Assembly (NCBI RefSeq): GCF_022179445.1
Contig: NZ_BPQU01000015.1
Coordinates: forward strand, 62,001-126,000
Direction: 5' to 3'
Length of the DNA: 64,000 nt
Source of the DNA: Methylobacterium mesophilicum
GTDB taxonomy: Bacteria; Pseudomonadota; Alphaproteobacteria; Rhizobiales; Beijerinckiaceae
The notes under the pieces are model-generated. The model was not told the DNA's origin and did not search any database. It worked only from the letters and a program-made list of their open reading frames with translations. The first letter of the stretch is position 1; each line of letters opens with the position of its first letter. The position numbers and the translations under genes are program-made. This document shows, piece after piece, positions 40,553 to 49,762 of this stretch.

Positions 40553-41021
40553 CGGTCCGGTGATGGATCGATCCGCCTACAAACACCCAACGGACCGATG
40601 TTCTCGGTGGGCATGCAGGCTCCGCCCGGCCATGGCGAGCGCGGCGAAGCGGCAAGGGCGTTAGGTCCGAGCCGATCGAGCGTTCGGATGCCGACGCTGA
40701 TCGTCGTCGACGCAGTGCAGCGTGGCAGTACGGACCGCTTCCCTCTGACACGTTCGAAGGCGTTGTCCCTCCACGAGACACGCATGTGCGCCGCCGCACG
40801 CGGCATGTCCCCGGCGCGGACCTCCGGCGGCATGCCGCGTCCACCTTGCGTTGCACAAGTCTCCCAGGGTGGATTAGAATTCTTCCACTTCCGAACCCAG
40901 AGACCCGTTCGCCGGGTTAGCCGGCATGGGCGGACGCGTGGACCGGAGCATCGGTCGGCGCCTCCGACCCGGCTCGGACCCGAGGGGACGCCGCTCCGGC
41001 GCTGCCAGACAGGACGCATCG
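40553..41021. promoter_or_regulatory. iorAB upstream region with candidate promoter
   Basis: 469 bp without a credible gene. A plausible housekeeping promoter lies at 40851-40880: TTGCAC, an 18-bp spacer, then TAGAAT, in the only AT-richer patch. No operator or riboswitch was recognised. Confidence 0.4.
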
Positions 41022-41501
41022 ATGATCAAACTCACCGTGAACGGGGCTGCGCGCAGCTTCGACGGCGACCCCGACATGCCGCTGCTGTGGTACCTGCGCG
41101 ACGAACTCGGGCTCACCGGCACCAAGTTCGGCTGTGGCGTGTCGCTGTGCGGCGCCTGCACGATCCATCTCGGCGGCGCGGCGACCCGCGCCTGCATCAC
41201 CCCGGTCTCGGCGGCCGCCGGCCAGGAGGTCGTGACCATCGAGGGGCTGTCGCCCGACGGCAACCACCCGGTGCAGGTGGCCTGGCGCGACCTCAACGTC
41301 GCCCAGTGCGGCTACTGCCAGTGCGGCCAGATCATGCAGGCCGCAGCCCTGCTCAAGGACACGCCCAAGCCGTCCGAGCAGGACATCGACGACACGATGA
41401 GCGGCAACATCTGCCGTTGCGGCACCTATCCGCGCATCCGCGCGGCGATCCATCAGGCCGCCGGCCAGACGGCGCCCGCCGGCAAGGGAGAGCGCCTGTG
41501 A
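41022..41501 (+). CDS. iorA: 2Fe-2S subunit of a molybdenum hydroxylase (IorA type)
   Basis: 159 residues from the ATG at 41022. The plant-type 2Fe-2S ligands are [17 protein letters not shown] with a fourth Cys in TRACITPVS. The second cluster is [13 protein letters not shown] and [14 protein letters not shown]. All eight Cys are present. It passes electrons from the molybdopterin subunit encoded next, whose GTG overlaps this stop by 4 bp. There is no FAD subunit gene, as in IorAB-type isoquinoline oxidoreductases and related aldehyde dehydrogenases. The gene symbol is by family; the substrate is not known. Confidence 0.88.
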   Translation: MIKLTVNGAARSFDGDPDMPLLWYLRDELGLTGTKFGCGVSLCGACTIHLGGAATRACITPVSAAAGQEVVTIEGLSPDGNHPVQVAWRDLNVAQCGYCQCGQIMQAAALLKDTPKPSEQDIDDTMSGNICRCGTYPRIRAAIHQAAGQTAPAGKGERL

Positions 41502-43834
41502 TTCATGACGCCCAGATGATGGCCGAACTGGCCGCTCAACCGACCGCCAAGCCGGTCCTCGCCAATGTCAGCCGCCGCGGCATCCTCGGCGGCGCCGGCG
41601 CCCTTGTGCTCGCCCTGTCCCTGCGCGACGCCCGCGCCGACGAGGGCCAGACCGCCGAGCAGAAGGCCCAGAAATTCGGCGCCGACGGCATGCCGCACGG
41701 CTGGCGCGACGACCCGAAGGTCTTCGTGGCGATCGCTCCGGACGGCACCGTCACGGTGACCAACCACCGCTCCGACATGGGCCAGGGCGTGCGCACCTCC
41801 GTGGCGCTCACCGTCGCCGACGAGCTGGAGGCCGATTGGCCGAAGGTGAAGGTGGTCCAGGCCTGGGGCGACGAGGCGCGCTTCGGCAACCAGGACACCG
41901 ACGGCTCGCGCTCGCTGCGCCACTTCTTCCAGCATTTCCGCCATGCCGGCGCCGCCGCGCGGCTGATGCTGATCGAGGCCGCGGCCAAGCAATGGGGCGT
42001 GCCGGCCTCCGAGGTGACGGCGTCCAACCACACCCTCACGCACGCCAAGTCGAAGCGCAGCCTCGGCTACGGCGCCGTGGCGCAGGCGGCCTCCGAGCTG
42101 CCGGTGCCCACGAACGTCCCGCTGAAGGACCCGAAGGATTTCCGGTACATCGGCACCGGCAAGATCGGGCTGATCGACAACTTTGACATCACCACGGGCC
42201 GGGCCGTCTACGGCCTCGACACCAAGCTCGACGGGATGCTGTACGCTGTTGTCGCCCGCCCGGCGGTCTACGGCGGCAAGGTCGCGTCCTACGACGACAG
42301 CGAGGCCAAGAAGGTCCCGGGCGTCGTCAAGATCTTCAAGATCGACGGCGGCGAGATCCCGAGCGAGTTCATGCCGCTCGGCGGCGTCGCCGTGGTCGCC
42401 AAGAACACCTGGGCCGCCCTGAAGGCGCGCGACGCGCTGAAGATCACCTGGGATGACGGTCCGAACGCCGGCTACGACACCGACGTGTTCCGCAAGGAGC
42501 TCGAGGCCGCCGCGCGCAAGCCCGGCAAGGTGGTGCGCAACCAGGGCGACGTCGACGGCGCGATGGCCAAGGCCAAGACCAAGCTCGAGGCCGAATACTT
42601 CGTGCCCCACTTGGTCCAGGCCCCGATGGAGCCCCCGGCCGCCGTGGCCCGGGTCAAGGACGGGTTCTGCGAGGCCTGGGCCTGCACCCAGGGTCCGCAG
42701 GCCGCCAACGACCGCCTGATGAAGGCGCTCAAGCTGCCCGACGACAAGGTCAAGGTGAACGTCACGCTGCTCGGCGGCGGCTTCGGGCGCAAGTCCAAGC
42801 CGGATTACGTGGTCGAGGCCGCCCTGTGCTCGCTGGCGGTGGACGGCGCGCCGGTCAAGCTCGCCTGGACCCGCGAGGACGACATCCACCACGGCTACTA
42901 CCACACGATCTCGGTGGAGCGCCTGGAGGCCGGCCTCGACGACAAGGGCATGCCGGTGGCGTGGCTGCACCGCTCGGTGGCGCCGACGATCGGCTCGATC
43001 TTCGCCCCCGATCCGAAGCACGAGCTGCCGTTCGAGCTCGGGATGGGTCTGGTGAACACGCCGTTCAACCTGCCCAACGCCCGGATGGAGAACCCGGAGG
43101 CCGCCGCCCACGTCCGGATCGGCTGGTTCCGCTCGGTCTCGAACATCCCGCACGCCTTCGCGATCCAGTCCTTCGTGTCGGAGCTGGCGCATACCGCCGG
43201 CCGCGACCCGAAGGAGTACCTGCTGGACCTGATCGGCCCGGCCCGGACAATCGACCCGACCTCCATCGGCGACGTCTGGAACCACGGCGAGGACCCGAAG
43301 CTCTACCCGATCGACACCGGCCGCCTGCGCGGCGTGATCGAGGCGGCGGCCAAGGGCGCCGGCTGGGGACGGCAGATGCCCAAGGGCCGCGGCCTCGGCA
43401 TCGCCGGCCACTACAGCTTCGTCACCTACACGTCGGTGGCGGCTGAGGTGGAGGTCGACGACAAGGGCCAGGTGAAGGTCCACGCCATCGACATCGCGGT
43501 CGATTGCGGGCCGCAGGTGAACCCGGAGCGCATCCGGTCGCAGATGGAGGGCGCCGTGGTCATGGGGATGGGGCTCGCCCTCACCTCCGAGATCACCTTC
43601 AAGCAGGGCCGGGCCGTGCAGAACAACTTCGACGGCTACGAGATCATCCGGATCGACGCCGCCCCGAAGGTGGTCCGCGTGCACCTGGTGCCGACCGGCT
43701 CCTACGACGGCCCGCTCGGCGGCGTCGGCGAACCCGGCGTGCCGCCGGTGGCGCCCGCCATCGCCAACGCGGTCTTCGCGGCCACCGGCCGGCGCGTGCG
43801 GCAATTGCCGATCCGCGACCAGCTCAGCGCCTGA
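41498..43834 (+). CDS. iorB: Tat-exported molybdopterin subunit of the hydroxylase (IorB type)
   Basis: 778 residues from the GTG at 41498, translationally coupled to the Fe-S subunit. The N-terminus has a twin-arginine-like signal ([20 protein letters not shown]), so the complex is probably periplasmic, with the Fe-S subunit carried along. Molybdopterin-binding features include [40 protein letters not shown] and the active-site Glu in [18 protein letters not shown]. The electron acceptor is expected to be a cytochrome, but none is encoded nearby. Maturation genes (XdhC/CoxI-like) are also absent here. Confidence 0.9.
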   Translation: MIHDAQMMAELAAQPTAKPVLANVSRRGILGGAGALVLALSLRDARADEGQTAEQKAQKFGADGMPHGWRDDPKVFVAIAPDGTVTVTNHRSDMGQGVRTSVALTVADELEADWPKVKVVQAWGDEARFGNQDTDGSRSLRHFFQHFRHAGAAARLMLIEAAAKQWGVPASEVTASNHTLTHAKSKRSLGYGAVAQAASELPVPTNVPLKDPKDFRYIGTGKIGLIDNFDITTGRAVYGLDTKLDGMLYAVVARPAVYGGKVASYDDSEAKKVPGVVKIFKIDGGEIPSEFMPLGGVAVVAKNTWAALKARDALKITWDDGPNAGYDTDVFRKELEAAARKPGKVVRNQGDVDGAMAKAKTKLEAEYFVPHLVQAPMEPPAAVARVKDGFCEAWACTQGPQAANDRLMKALKLPDDKVKVNVTLLGGGFGRKSKPDYVVEAALCSLAVDGAPVKLAWTREDDIHHGYYHTISVERLEAGLDDKGMPVAWLHRSVAPTIGSIFAPDPKHELPFELGMGLVNTPFNLPNARMENPEAAAHVRIGWFRSVSNIPHAFAIQSFVSELAHTAGRDPKEYLLDLIGPARTIDPTSIGDVWNHGEDPKLYPIDTGRLRGVIEAAAKGAGWGRQMPKGRGLGIAGHYSFVTYTSVAAEVEVDDKGQVKVHAIDIAVDCGPQVNPERIRSQMEGAVVMGMGLALTSEITFKQGRAVQNNFDGYEIIRIDAAPKVVRVHLVPTGSYDGPLGGVGEPGVPPVAPAIANAVFAATGRRVRQLPIRDQLSA

Positions 43835-43856
43835 ACCGCATTCCACCGCGATGCGT

Positions 43857-43888
43857 TGGGGGACCGGGGACCTGATCCCCGGCCCCCC
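43857..43888 (+). terminator. hairpin between iorB and the small exported protein
   Basis: GGGGG and CCGGGGA pair with TCCCCGG and CCCCC around loop CCTGA. It ends a few bases before the next ATG, so it may reduce expression of, or hide the ribosome site of, the downstream gene. Confidence 0.5.
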
Positions 43889-43891
43889 GCC

Positions 43892-44308
43892 ATGAAAGAG
43901 TTCGACACGATGATGCGTCCCGCCGCCTTCACGGTTTCCGTCACGGTGCCCCTGGCCCTGGTCCTGATGGCGGCCCCGGTCCTCGCCTCGCCCTGCTCGG
44001 ACAAGATCGACGCCCTGTCGAAGCGTGTCACCGCGGAGGCGACCGCCTCGATCTCGGCTTCCACCAGCGGCCAGGGCAACGCCGCCAAGCGCGGCGGCGA
44101 GGGCGTGACCGGCACCGAGGGCCAGCGCGCCAACGAATCCCCGCAGGCCCCCCCGGAGAAGTCGGCCCAGGCCGGCGAGGGCGCGGACGCCGCCCAGCAG
44201 GCCAAGGTCGCGTTGGACGAGGCGCGCACCGCCGATTCCAAGGGCGACGCGAAAGCCTGCGAGGCCGGCGTGGCCCGGGCCGAGGGTCAGCTGAAGAAGG
44301 CGCCCTGA
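43892..44308 (+). CDS. small exported acidic protein of unknown function
   Basis: 138 residues from the ATG at 43892; the ATG at 43910 is an alternative that trims the tail before the signal peptide. The signal is TVSVTVPLALVLMAAPVLAS, with cleavage before PCSDKI. The mature part is low-complexity (Ala, Glu, Gly, Lys) with two Cys (PCSDK and AKACEAG), perhaps a disulphide. Its C-terminal third (AQQAKVALDEARTADSKGDA) looks helical. It is likely co-transcribed with the Mo-hydroxylase genes and could be an accessory factor. I do not recognise the family. Confidence 0.65.
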   Translation: MKEFDTMMRPAAFTVSVTVPLALVLMAAPVLASPCSDKIDALSKRVTAEATASISASTSGQGNAAKRGGEGVTGTEGQRANESPQAPPEKSAQAGEGADAAQQAKVALDEARTADSKGDAKACEAGVARAEGQLKKAP

Positions 44309-44320
44309 GGCGTCGCCGGG

Positions 44321-44470
44321 CTACCGCCCTAGGGCGCTGATCGCGATCACGAATTTCCGGCGCAGCGCCCGGGAGAAATCGCCGTAGCCGGCGTCCGCCA
44401 ACAGGAACGCGCCCGGGCCGCCGAGGACGTGGGCGCGGTACCAGTGCTCCAGGGTGGTCCGGTCCGTAGG
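44321..44470 (-). pseudogene. C-terminal remnant of a DUF1194-type protein
   Basis: About 45 residues read TLEHWYRAHVLGGPGAFLLA then DAGYGDFSRALRRKFVIAIS before a TAG at 44321. This resembles the C-terminus of exported DUF1194 (von Willebrand-A-like) proteins, where a GGPGAF stretch is followed by F-AIRRK. No matching N-terminal part is found in the same or other leftward frames to the right; the sequence runs instead into unrelated DNA and repeat A4. I read it as a gene fragment. The family match is by memory of the motif. Confidence 0.45.
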
Positions 44471-45028
44471 GCCGGCCCCGAGCTGAGGCTCAGCGCGCCG
44501 ACCATGCCCAACACCCGGAGCCGACCCGAACCCGTCCGCGCTCTCGCCATCGACGGTCCCGGCTCTCCCCGGGCGGAGGGCCGCCGCGGATCCGTTAGGG
44601 CATGCTTTCAAAGCCGGTGAAATCGGCCTTCCGGGGGATGGGGTGAAGGCGGTGCGGACACCACACGGGCATTCCCCCTCCCTTCGCGCGGGCTACCGGA
44701 TGTAGCGCGGGTCCCCTCTCCCGTGCGGGAGAGGGGCGGGGTGAGGGATGCGACGTCTCCGGATGGACCTGATCCCTCACCCCAGCCCTCTCCCGCTCGG
44801 GAGAGGGGGCACGTCGCCCCTCCCGGAAGACGATGGGTGAAACATCATAGCCCGCACTCGACAGCGGACCCGCCCCTCACTCTGAGATGTGTGAGCATCA
44901 GGGTTCGATCGGGGATCGTCCGGCTCCGGCGGCGGCTTCGCTCATCTCGGAGGGGTCGATCCCCGGTCCCGGCGGCTCGGCGGCCGGGGGAAGTCGGGGC
45001 GGTACGAGATCCGCCCCGCGATGCGGCC
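44471..45028. other. gene-free interval
   Basis: About 560 bp holding repeat A4 and otherwise no credible gene, RNA or operator that I can see. Confidence 0.5.
44712..44809. repeat. family A palindromic repeat, copy A4
   Basis: CCCTCTCCCGTGCGGGAGAG with GGGGTGAGGGATG at the left; CCCTCACCCCAGCC and CTCTCCCGCTCGGGAGAGG at the right. Confidence 0.9.
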
Positions 45029-45253
45029 TCAGGCGGCCGCGGCGGCGAGCGCGTGCGGGTTGCCGTTCAGGCCGGCGCAGAGATCGTCGATCTCAGCGAG
45101 GTCGAGGGCGTCTCCGGCCCGGCCCGCGATGGTGTCGATCAGGTGGTCCTGGCGGGGGTCGAACGGATGTCCCTGCATCCGGTAGAACTGGTAATAGCGC
45201 AAAGCCGCCAGGACGGTGTCACGCTCGCGGTCGGTTACGGTGAAGTGCTGCAT
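45029..45253 (-). CDS. small protein of unknown function
   Basis: 74 residues from the ATG at 45253. The sequence (MQHFTVTDRERDTVLAALRY, then YQFYRMQGHPFDP) looks like a compact helical protein with a C-terminal acidic helix (IDDLCAGLNGNPHALAAAAA). There is no signal peptide. Similar short ORFs with a YYQFYR-type core are common in Methylobacterium genomes to my recollection, but I cannot give a function. It stands alone. Confidence 0.55.
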   Translation of the reverse strand: MQHFTVTDRERDTVLAALRYYQFYRMQGHPFDPRQDHLIDTIAGRAGDALDLAEIDDLCAGLNGNPHALAAAAA

Positions 45254-45472
45254 GGGTCTTCGTCTTCCCCTTGTGGCTTCAACGAACGCCCGGGCGGGCC
45301 GCGACGCCGAACCCGAGCTTGGCCGTTGTAACCGGTGGGTAACGACCCGAACAGTTCTTGACAGCTCGCGCGGATGTGATTCGCATCATTTAAGATTTTG
45401 GTCCTCGCCGGGGAAACCCGGCGGCGAATCGAAAAGCCGTTCGCCGGCAACGCGTTGCGGCCGCCGGGGCGG

Positions 45473-46183
45473 TCACAGGCCGAGATCGGCCAGGTAGCGG
45501 GGCAGGACCGTGCTCGCCGGCCCGTAGCGCGCGTCGTCGAACGCGTCGGCATTGTCCGAGGGGTCCAGGTTGATTTCGCAGGTCGGAATCGTCAGCGCCC
45601 GGGCCTGCCGCACGTAGCCGGCCGCCGGGTAGACCGCCCCCGAGGTGCCCACGGCCACGAACAGGTCGGCCGCGGCGAGCGCATCCTCAATGGCATCGAG
45701 ATGCATCGGCATCTCGCCGAACCAGACCACGTCCGGCCGCATCCGGCCGACCGTCCCGCAGGCCGGGCAGGACGAGGCCCGGTTCAGGTCGTCGCGCCAG
45801 GGCGTGACCGCCCCGCAGGCGGTGCAGCGGGCCTTCAGCAGCTCGCCGTGCATGTGGACCACCGCGCGCGAACCCGCCCGCTCGTGCAGGTCGTCGACGT
45901 TCTGCGTGCACAGGAACAGGCGCCCGCCCCGCGCGGCGAGCCGCGCCTCGGCCTCGGCCAGGGCCACATGCGCCGCGTTGGGCGCGGCCGCGACCACGCC
46001 CCGGCGGCGATGGTCGTAGAAGTCGAGCACCGTGTCGGGATCGGCGGCATAGGCCTCCGGGGTGGCGAGCCGCATCGGGTCGAACCGCGCCCAGATCCCG
46101 CCGCGGTCGCGGAACGTGCCCAGCCCGCTCTCGGCCGACACGCCGGCTCCGGTCAGCACGAAGATGTTTTTGGGCGTGCTCAT
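45473..46183 (-). CDS. cobB: NAD-dependent protein deacylase (sirtuin)
   Basis: 236 residues. The Rossmann motif is VLTGAGVSAESGLGTFRDRG, the NAD motif LCTQNVDDLHERAG, and the catalytic His is in VVHMHGELLKARC. Zinc Cys pairs are CTACGAVTP and CPACGTV. All catalytic and zinc residues are present. Sirtuins remove acetyl, succinyl and similar groups from lysines, so this enzyme could reverse the acetyltransferase at 17-19.6 kb. It is divergent from the cysteine hydrolase across 114 bp. Confidence 0.95.
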   Translation of the reverse strand: MSTPKNIFVLTGAGVSAESGLGTFRDRGGIWARFDPMRLATPEAYAADPDTVLDFYDHRRRGVVAAAPNAAHVALAEAEARLAARGGRLFLCTQNVDDLHERAGSRAVVHMHGELLKARCTACGAVTPWRDDLNRASSCPACGTVGRMRPDVVWFGEMPMHLDAIEDALAAADLFVAVGTSGAVYPAAGYVRQARALTIPTCEINLDPSDNADAFDDARYGPASTVLPRYLADLGL

Positions 46184-46297
46184 GCGGCGTTCTCCATGGA
46201 ATGGCCGGATATGTCCGCTTGTTGGCTGCGCGGTTTCTTTCGCCCGTGTGGCCAGAGCGCGATCCTGCCGCTCGCTTTACCGAGTGGGAGACACGAA

Positions 46298-46858
46298 ATG
46301 TCCGCTGTTGCGCTGCTGGTCATCGACGTCCAGGAATCCTTCCGTCACCGGCCGTTCTGGAGCGCGGCGGACGTGCCGCTCTTCACCGAACGCCTGCAGA
46401 CCCTCATCGACGGCGCGGCCGCCCGCCGGATTCCGGTGCTGCAGGTGTTCCACGTCGCGGAGACGGGTCCGTTTTCGGTCGAGTCCGGCCATGTCCGCAC
46501 CCTCGAGCCCATCGTGATCGCGCCGACGGCCGTGTTCCACAAGCGCCGGCACAGCGCGCTGGTCGATACGGGTCTTGCGGGCTGGCTGACGCAGCACGGC
46601 ATCCGCCGGCTGATCGTGTCGGGGATCCGCACCGAGCAATGCTGCGAGACCACCACCCGGCACGCCTCCGACAGCGGCTGGCAGGTGGATTACGTCACCG
46701 AGGCGACGCTGACCTTCGCGATGACCCATCCTGACGGCCGCCGGTTCGAGGCGGACGACATCAAGGCCCGCACCGAGCTGGTCCTGGTGGACCGCTTCGC
46801 CCGCATCGCCACGGTGGCGCAGGCGCTCGCCGGCCGGGACCTGCCGGTCGCCGCATGA
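46298..46858 (+). CDS. isochorismatase-family cysteine hydrolase
   Basis: 186 residues from the ATG at 46298. The catalytic triad is visible as Asp in ALLVIDVQESFRHRPFW, Lys in AVFHKRRHSAL and Cys in VSGIRTEQCCETTTRHASDS. Two adjacent Cys at the elbow are noteworthy. Members hydrolyse amides such as nicotinamide or carbamoyl compounds. Its stop overlaps the next regulator by 4 bp (ATGA), and a dihydropyrimidinase follows, suggesting a role in breakdown of a cyclic amide or its carbamoyl product. Confidence 0.88.
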   Translation: MSAVALLVIDVQESFRHRPFWSAADVPLFTERLQTLIDGAAARRIPVLQVFHVAETGPFSVESGHVRTLEPIVIAPTAVFHKRRHSALVDTGLAGWLTQHGIRRLIVSGIRTEQCCETTTRHASDSGWQVDYVTEATLTFAMTHPDGRRFEADDIKARTELVLVDRFARIATVAQALAGRDLPVAA

Positions 46859-47862
46859 GCGAGGCAGCGCGGCGCAGCATCCCGGTCCTGGTGGTCCTGC
46901 CGCCGCGCACCCTGCTGCTCGATCTCGCCGGCCCGGTCGAGGTGCTGCGGATCGCCGGGGCGGTGCAGGAGCGGGTCGCCTTCGCGGTCCGCTACGTGGC
47001 GCCGGATCCGTACACCCGCTGCTCGATCGGGCTGGCCCTGAGCGGCGCCGAGCCGCTGCCGGAGGCGATCGCGCCGGGTACCGTGGTGCTCCTGCCCGGC
47101 GCTTCGTCCCGGGTGCTCGGCCGCGAAGCCGATCCGGACGACGCGGCCGCCGAGGCACGGATCGTCGACTGGCTGCGCGGCGCGGTCCGGCCGGGCCACA
47201 CCCTGGTCACGGTGTGCGAGGGCACGCTGATGGCCGCCCGGGCCGGGCTGTTCGACGGCTATGCCTGCACCACCCATCACGCCAGCTGCGCGCGGCTCGC
47301 CGCCCTGGCGCCCCGGGCGCGGGTTCTGGAAAACCGGCTGTTCGTGCAGGACCGGGACCGGTTCAGCAGCGCCGGCGTCACGGCGGGCGTCGACCTGATG
47401 CTCCACCTCGTCGCCGACTGGGCCGGCCCGGCCGCGGCGCTGGCGGCGGCCCGGACCCTGGTCGTCTACATGCGGCGCGGGCCCGACGACCCGCAGCTCT
47501 CGCCCTGGCTCGAAGGCCGCAGCCATCTGCATCCGCTGGTGCACCGCGCCCAGGACGCGATCGCGGCCGAGCCCGGCCGGGACTGGTCCCCCGAGATCTT
47601 GGGCCGCCTCGCCGGGGCGAGCCCGCGCAACCTCGCCCGGCTGTTCCGGCTCCACGCCGGCATGACCGTGACAGATGCCGTGAACCACGCCCGGATCGCG
47701 CTGGCCCGGGACCTGATCGCCCAGACCGACCTCGCCCTGGAGCAGGTCGCCGACCGCGCGGGCTTCGGCTCCGCCCGCCACATGCGTCGCGTCTGGCGCC
47801 TCTTCCACGAAGCCGCCCCCTCGACACTCCGAACCCAAGTCCCGGTTTCGAAAGGTCCGTGA
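46855..47862 (+). CDS. GlxA-type AraC regulator with DJ-1/PfpI domain
   Basis: 335 residues, overlapping the hydrolase gene by 4 bp. The N-terminal half is a DJ-1/PfpI-like domain (LLLDLAGPVEVLRIAGAVQE, then VCEGTLMAARAGLFDGYACT). The C-terminal about 100 residues hold the two AraC helix-turn-helix motifs (LGRLAGASPRNLARLFRLHA and LEQVADRAGFGSARHMRRVW). The last codons (VSKGP and stop) lie inside repeat D1, so the C-terminus has been set by the repeat. It probably controls the adjacent catabolic genes. Confidence 0.9.
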   Translation: MSEAARRSIPVLVVLPPRTLLLDLAGPVEVLRIAGAVQERVAFAVRYVAPDPYTRCSIGLALSGAEPLPEAIAPGTVVLLPGASSRVLGREADPDDAAAEARIVDWLRGAVRPGHTLVTVCEGTLMAARAGLFDGYACTTHHASCARLAALAPRARVLENRLFVQDRDRFSSAGVTAGVDLMLHLVADWAGPAAALAAARTLVVYMRRGPDDPQLSPWLEGRSHLHPLVHRAQDAIAAEPGRDWSPEILGRLAGASPRNLARLFRLHAGMTVTDAVNHARIALARDLIAQTDLALEQVADRAGFGSARHMRRVWRLFHEAAPSTLRTQVPVSKGP

Positions 47863-47949
47863 CCTTTCTTGGGTCCAGGGCAGAGCCCTGGTCTCTCAGG
47901 GGCTCCGCCCCCGAACCCCTGCCAAAGGGCTGAGCCCTTTGGGAACCCA
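47841..47949. repeat. family D repeat, copy D1
   Basis: CCCGGTTTCGAAAGGTCCGT, GGGTCCAGGGCAGAGCCCTG, GGGGCTCCGCCCC and CCAAAGGGCTGAGCCCTTTG in series, forming four hairpins. It is an inverted-orientation match to D2 at 55843. It begins inside the GlxA-type regulator gene. Confidence 0.88.
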
Positions 47950-48068
47950 TGACGTGCGCACTCTGGACCCCGCCGGACGGCTGTGCCCTCCTCGCGTCGT
48001 TCGAATCGGCGCGGACGATGCATCCGCCCGTCCCGACAGGCGCCCGCGGGCGCGGAGGAGAGCGCACC

Positions 48069-49496
48069 ATGCCCGAATACGACCTCGCCATCCGGGGCGG
48101 CACGGTGGTCACGGCGAGCGACACGGTGCGGGCGGATGTCGGCGTGCGCGGCGGGCGGATCGTGGCTGTGGCCGAGGGCATCGCCGACGCCGCCCGGGTG
48201 ATCGACGCCTCCGGCTTGCTGGTCCTGCCCGGCGGCATCGACAGCCATGTCCACATCGCCCAGGACCCCGGCCCCGGCATCGTCATGGCGGACGACTTCG
48301 CCAGCGCCACCCGGGCGGCGGCGGCCGGGGGCAACACCTGCGTGATGCCGTTCGCAGTCCAGCCCCGGGGCGGCTCGCTGCGCGGGGCGGTCGACGCCTA
48401 TCGCGCCAAGGCCGAGGGCCAGTGCCACGTCGACGTGGCGATCCACATGATCGTCTCGGACCCGAGCGAGGCGGTGCTCGGCCAGGAGCTGCCGGCGCTG
48501 GTGGCCGACGGCTACACCTCGTTCAAGGTGTTCATGACCTACGACGACCTGGTCCTGAACGACCGCCAGCTGCTGGACGTGTTCCACGTCGCGCGGCGGC
48601 AGGGCGCCCGGGTGATGGTCCACGCCGAGGGCTACGACGCGATCCGCTATCTCAGCGACCGCCTGGAGCGGGCGGGCGAGACGACGCCCTACGGCCACGC
48701 CCTGTCCCGGCCCGAGGTGGTCGAGCGCGAGGCGGCCCACCGGGCGATCAGCCATGCCGAGCTGATCGACCTGCCGATCGTGATCGTCCACGTCTCGGGC
48801 CGCGAGGCCACCGAGCAGATCGCCTGGGCTCAGGCGCGGGGGTTGAAGATCCGGGCCGAGACCTGCCCGCAATACCTGACCCTGACGGCCGAGCACATGA
48901 AGGGGCTCGGGCTCGACGACCCGATGGCGGGCGCGAAATACGTCTGCTCGCCGCCGCCCCGGGACGAGGCCAGCCAGGAGGCGGTCTGGTCCGGCATACA
49001 ACGCGGGATCTTCGACGTGGTCTCGTCGGACCACTCGCCGTTCCGCTACGACGACCCGCAGGGCAAGCTGAACCCGCGCGGCAAATCCTCGTTCCGCTGG
49101 ATCCCGAACGGCATCCCGGGGGTCGAGACAAGGCTGCCGGTGTTCTTCTCCGAAGGCGTCTCGAAGGGGCGGATCAGCCTCAACCAGTTCGTCGCGCTCA
49201 CCGCCACGAACCACGCCAAGCTCTACGGCCTGTATCCACGAAAAGGTTCGATCGCCCCGGGCTTCGACGCGGACCTCACCCTGTGGGACCCGAACAAGCG
49301 CGAGACGATCCGCCAGGAGATCCTGCACCACGGCTCCGACTACACCCCCTGGGAGGGCTTTGCGGTCACAGGCTGGCCCGTGATGACGATCGCGGGCGGC
49401 CAGGTGATCGCCGAGGACGGCAAGGTCCTGTCCGAGCCGGGCCGCGGCCGGGTGCTCGACCGGGCGGTCGATCCGGCGGAGCGGCGGGGCGCCTGA
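48069..49496 (+). CDS. dihydropyrimidinase / hydantoinase
   Basis: 475 residues from the ATG at 48069, preceded by GGAGGAG. Metal ligands are visible in GGIDSHVHIAQDP, the carbamylated Lys in TSFKVFMTYDDL, the His residues in RVMVHAEGY and VIVHVSGREA, and the Asp in VVSSDHSPFRYDD. The full dinuclear zinc centre is present. These enzymes open dihydropyrimidine or hydantoin rings to N-carbamoyl amino acids. The neighbouring cysteine hydrolase, regulator and ABC importer suggest a dedicated uptake and degradation pathway. The exact substrate is open. Confidence 0.92.
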   Translation: MPEYDLAIRGGTVVTASDTVRADVGVRGGRIVAVAEGIADAARVIDASGLLVLPGGIDSHVHIAQDPGPGIVMADDFASATRAAAAGGNTCVMPFAVQPRGGSLRGAVDAYRAKAEGQCHVDVAIHMIVSDPSEAVLGQELPALVADGYTSFKVFMTYDDLVLNDRQLLDVFHVARRQGARVMVHAEGYDAIRYLSDRLERAGETTPYGHALSRPEVVEREAAHRAISHAELIDLPIVIVHVSGREATEQIAWAQARGLKIRAETCPQYLTLTAEHMKGLGLDDPMAGAKYVCSPPPRDEASQEAVWSGIQRGIFDVVSSDHSPFRYDDPQGKLNPRGKSSFRWIPNGIPGVETRLPVFFSEGVSKGRISLNQFVALTATNHAKLYGLYPRKGSIAPGFDADLTLWDPNKRETIRQEILHHGSDYTPWEGFAVTGWPVMTIAGGQVIAEDGKVLSEPGRGRVLDRAVDPAERRGA

Positions 49497-49592
49497 CGGC
49501 CCCTGGCCCGGCCCTTGCTCCCCGGTTCGAGGCTGGGGGTGACCAGGCTGGATCAAGGCCGCGGACATATCCTCGGCCGGATCGGGCATTGG

Positions 49593-49689
49593 TCCCCTCT
49601 CCCGAGCGGGAGAGGGACAGGGTGAGGGATGCGACGTCTCTGGATGGACCTGTTCCCTCACCCCAGCCCTCTCCCGCACGGGAGAGGGG
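49593..49689. repeat. family A palindromic repeat, copy A5
   Basis: CCCTCTCCCGAGCGGGAGAG and GGGTGAGGGATG at the left, CCCTCACCCCAGCC and CTCTCCCGCACGGGAGAGG at the right; it lies between the dihydropyrimidinase and the importer ATPase. Confidence 0.9.
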
Positions 49690-49762
49690 GCACGTCGCGG
49701 GCTTCGCGCGCGAAGGTGCCTCAACCATGTGCCGCCTGTAGCCGCAGCCGGGGGAGCCTCGC

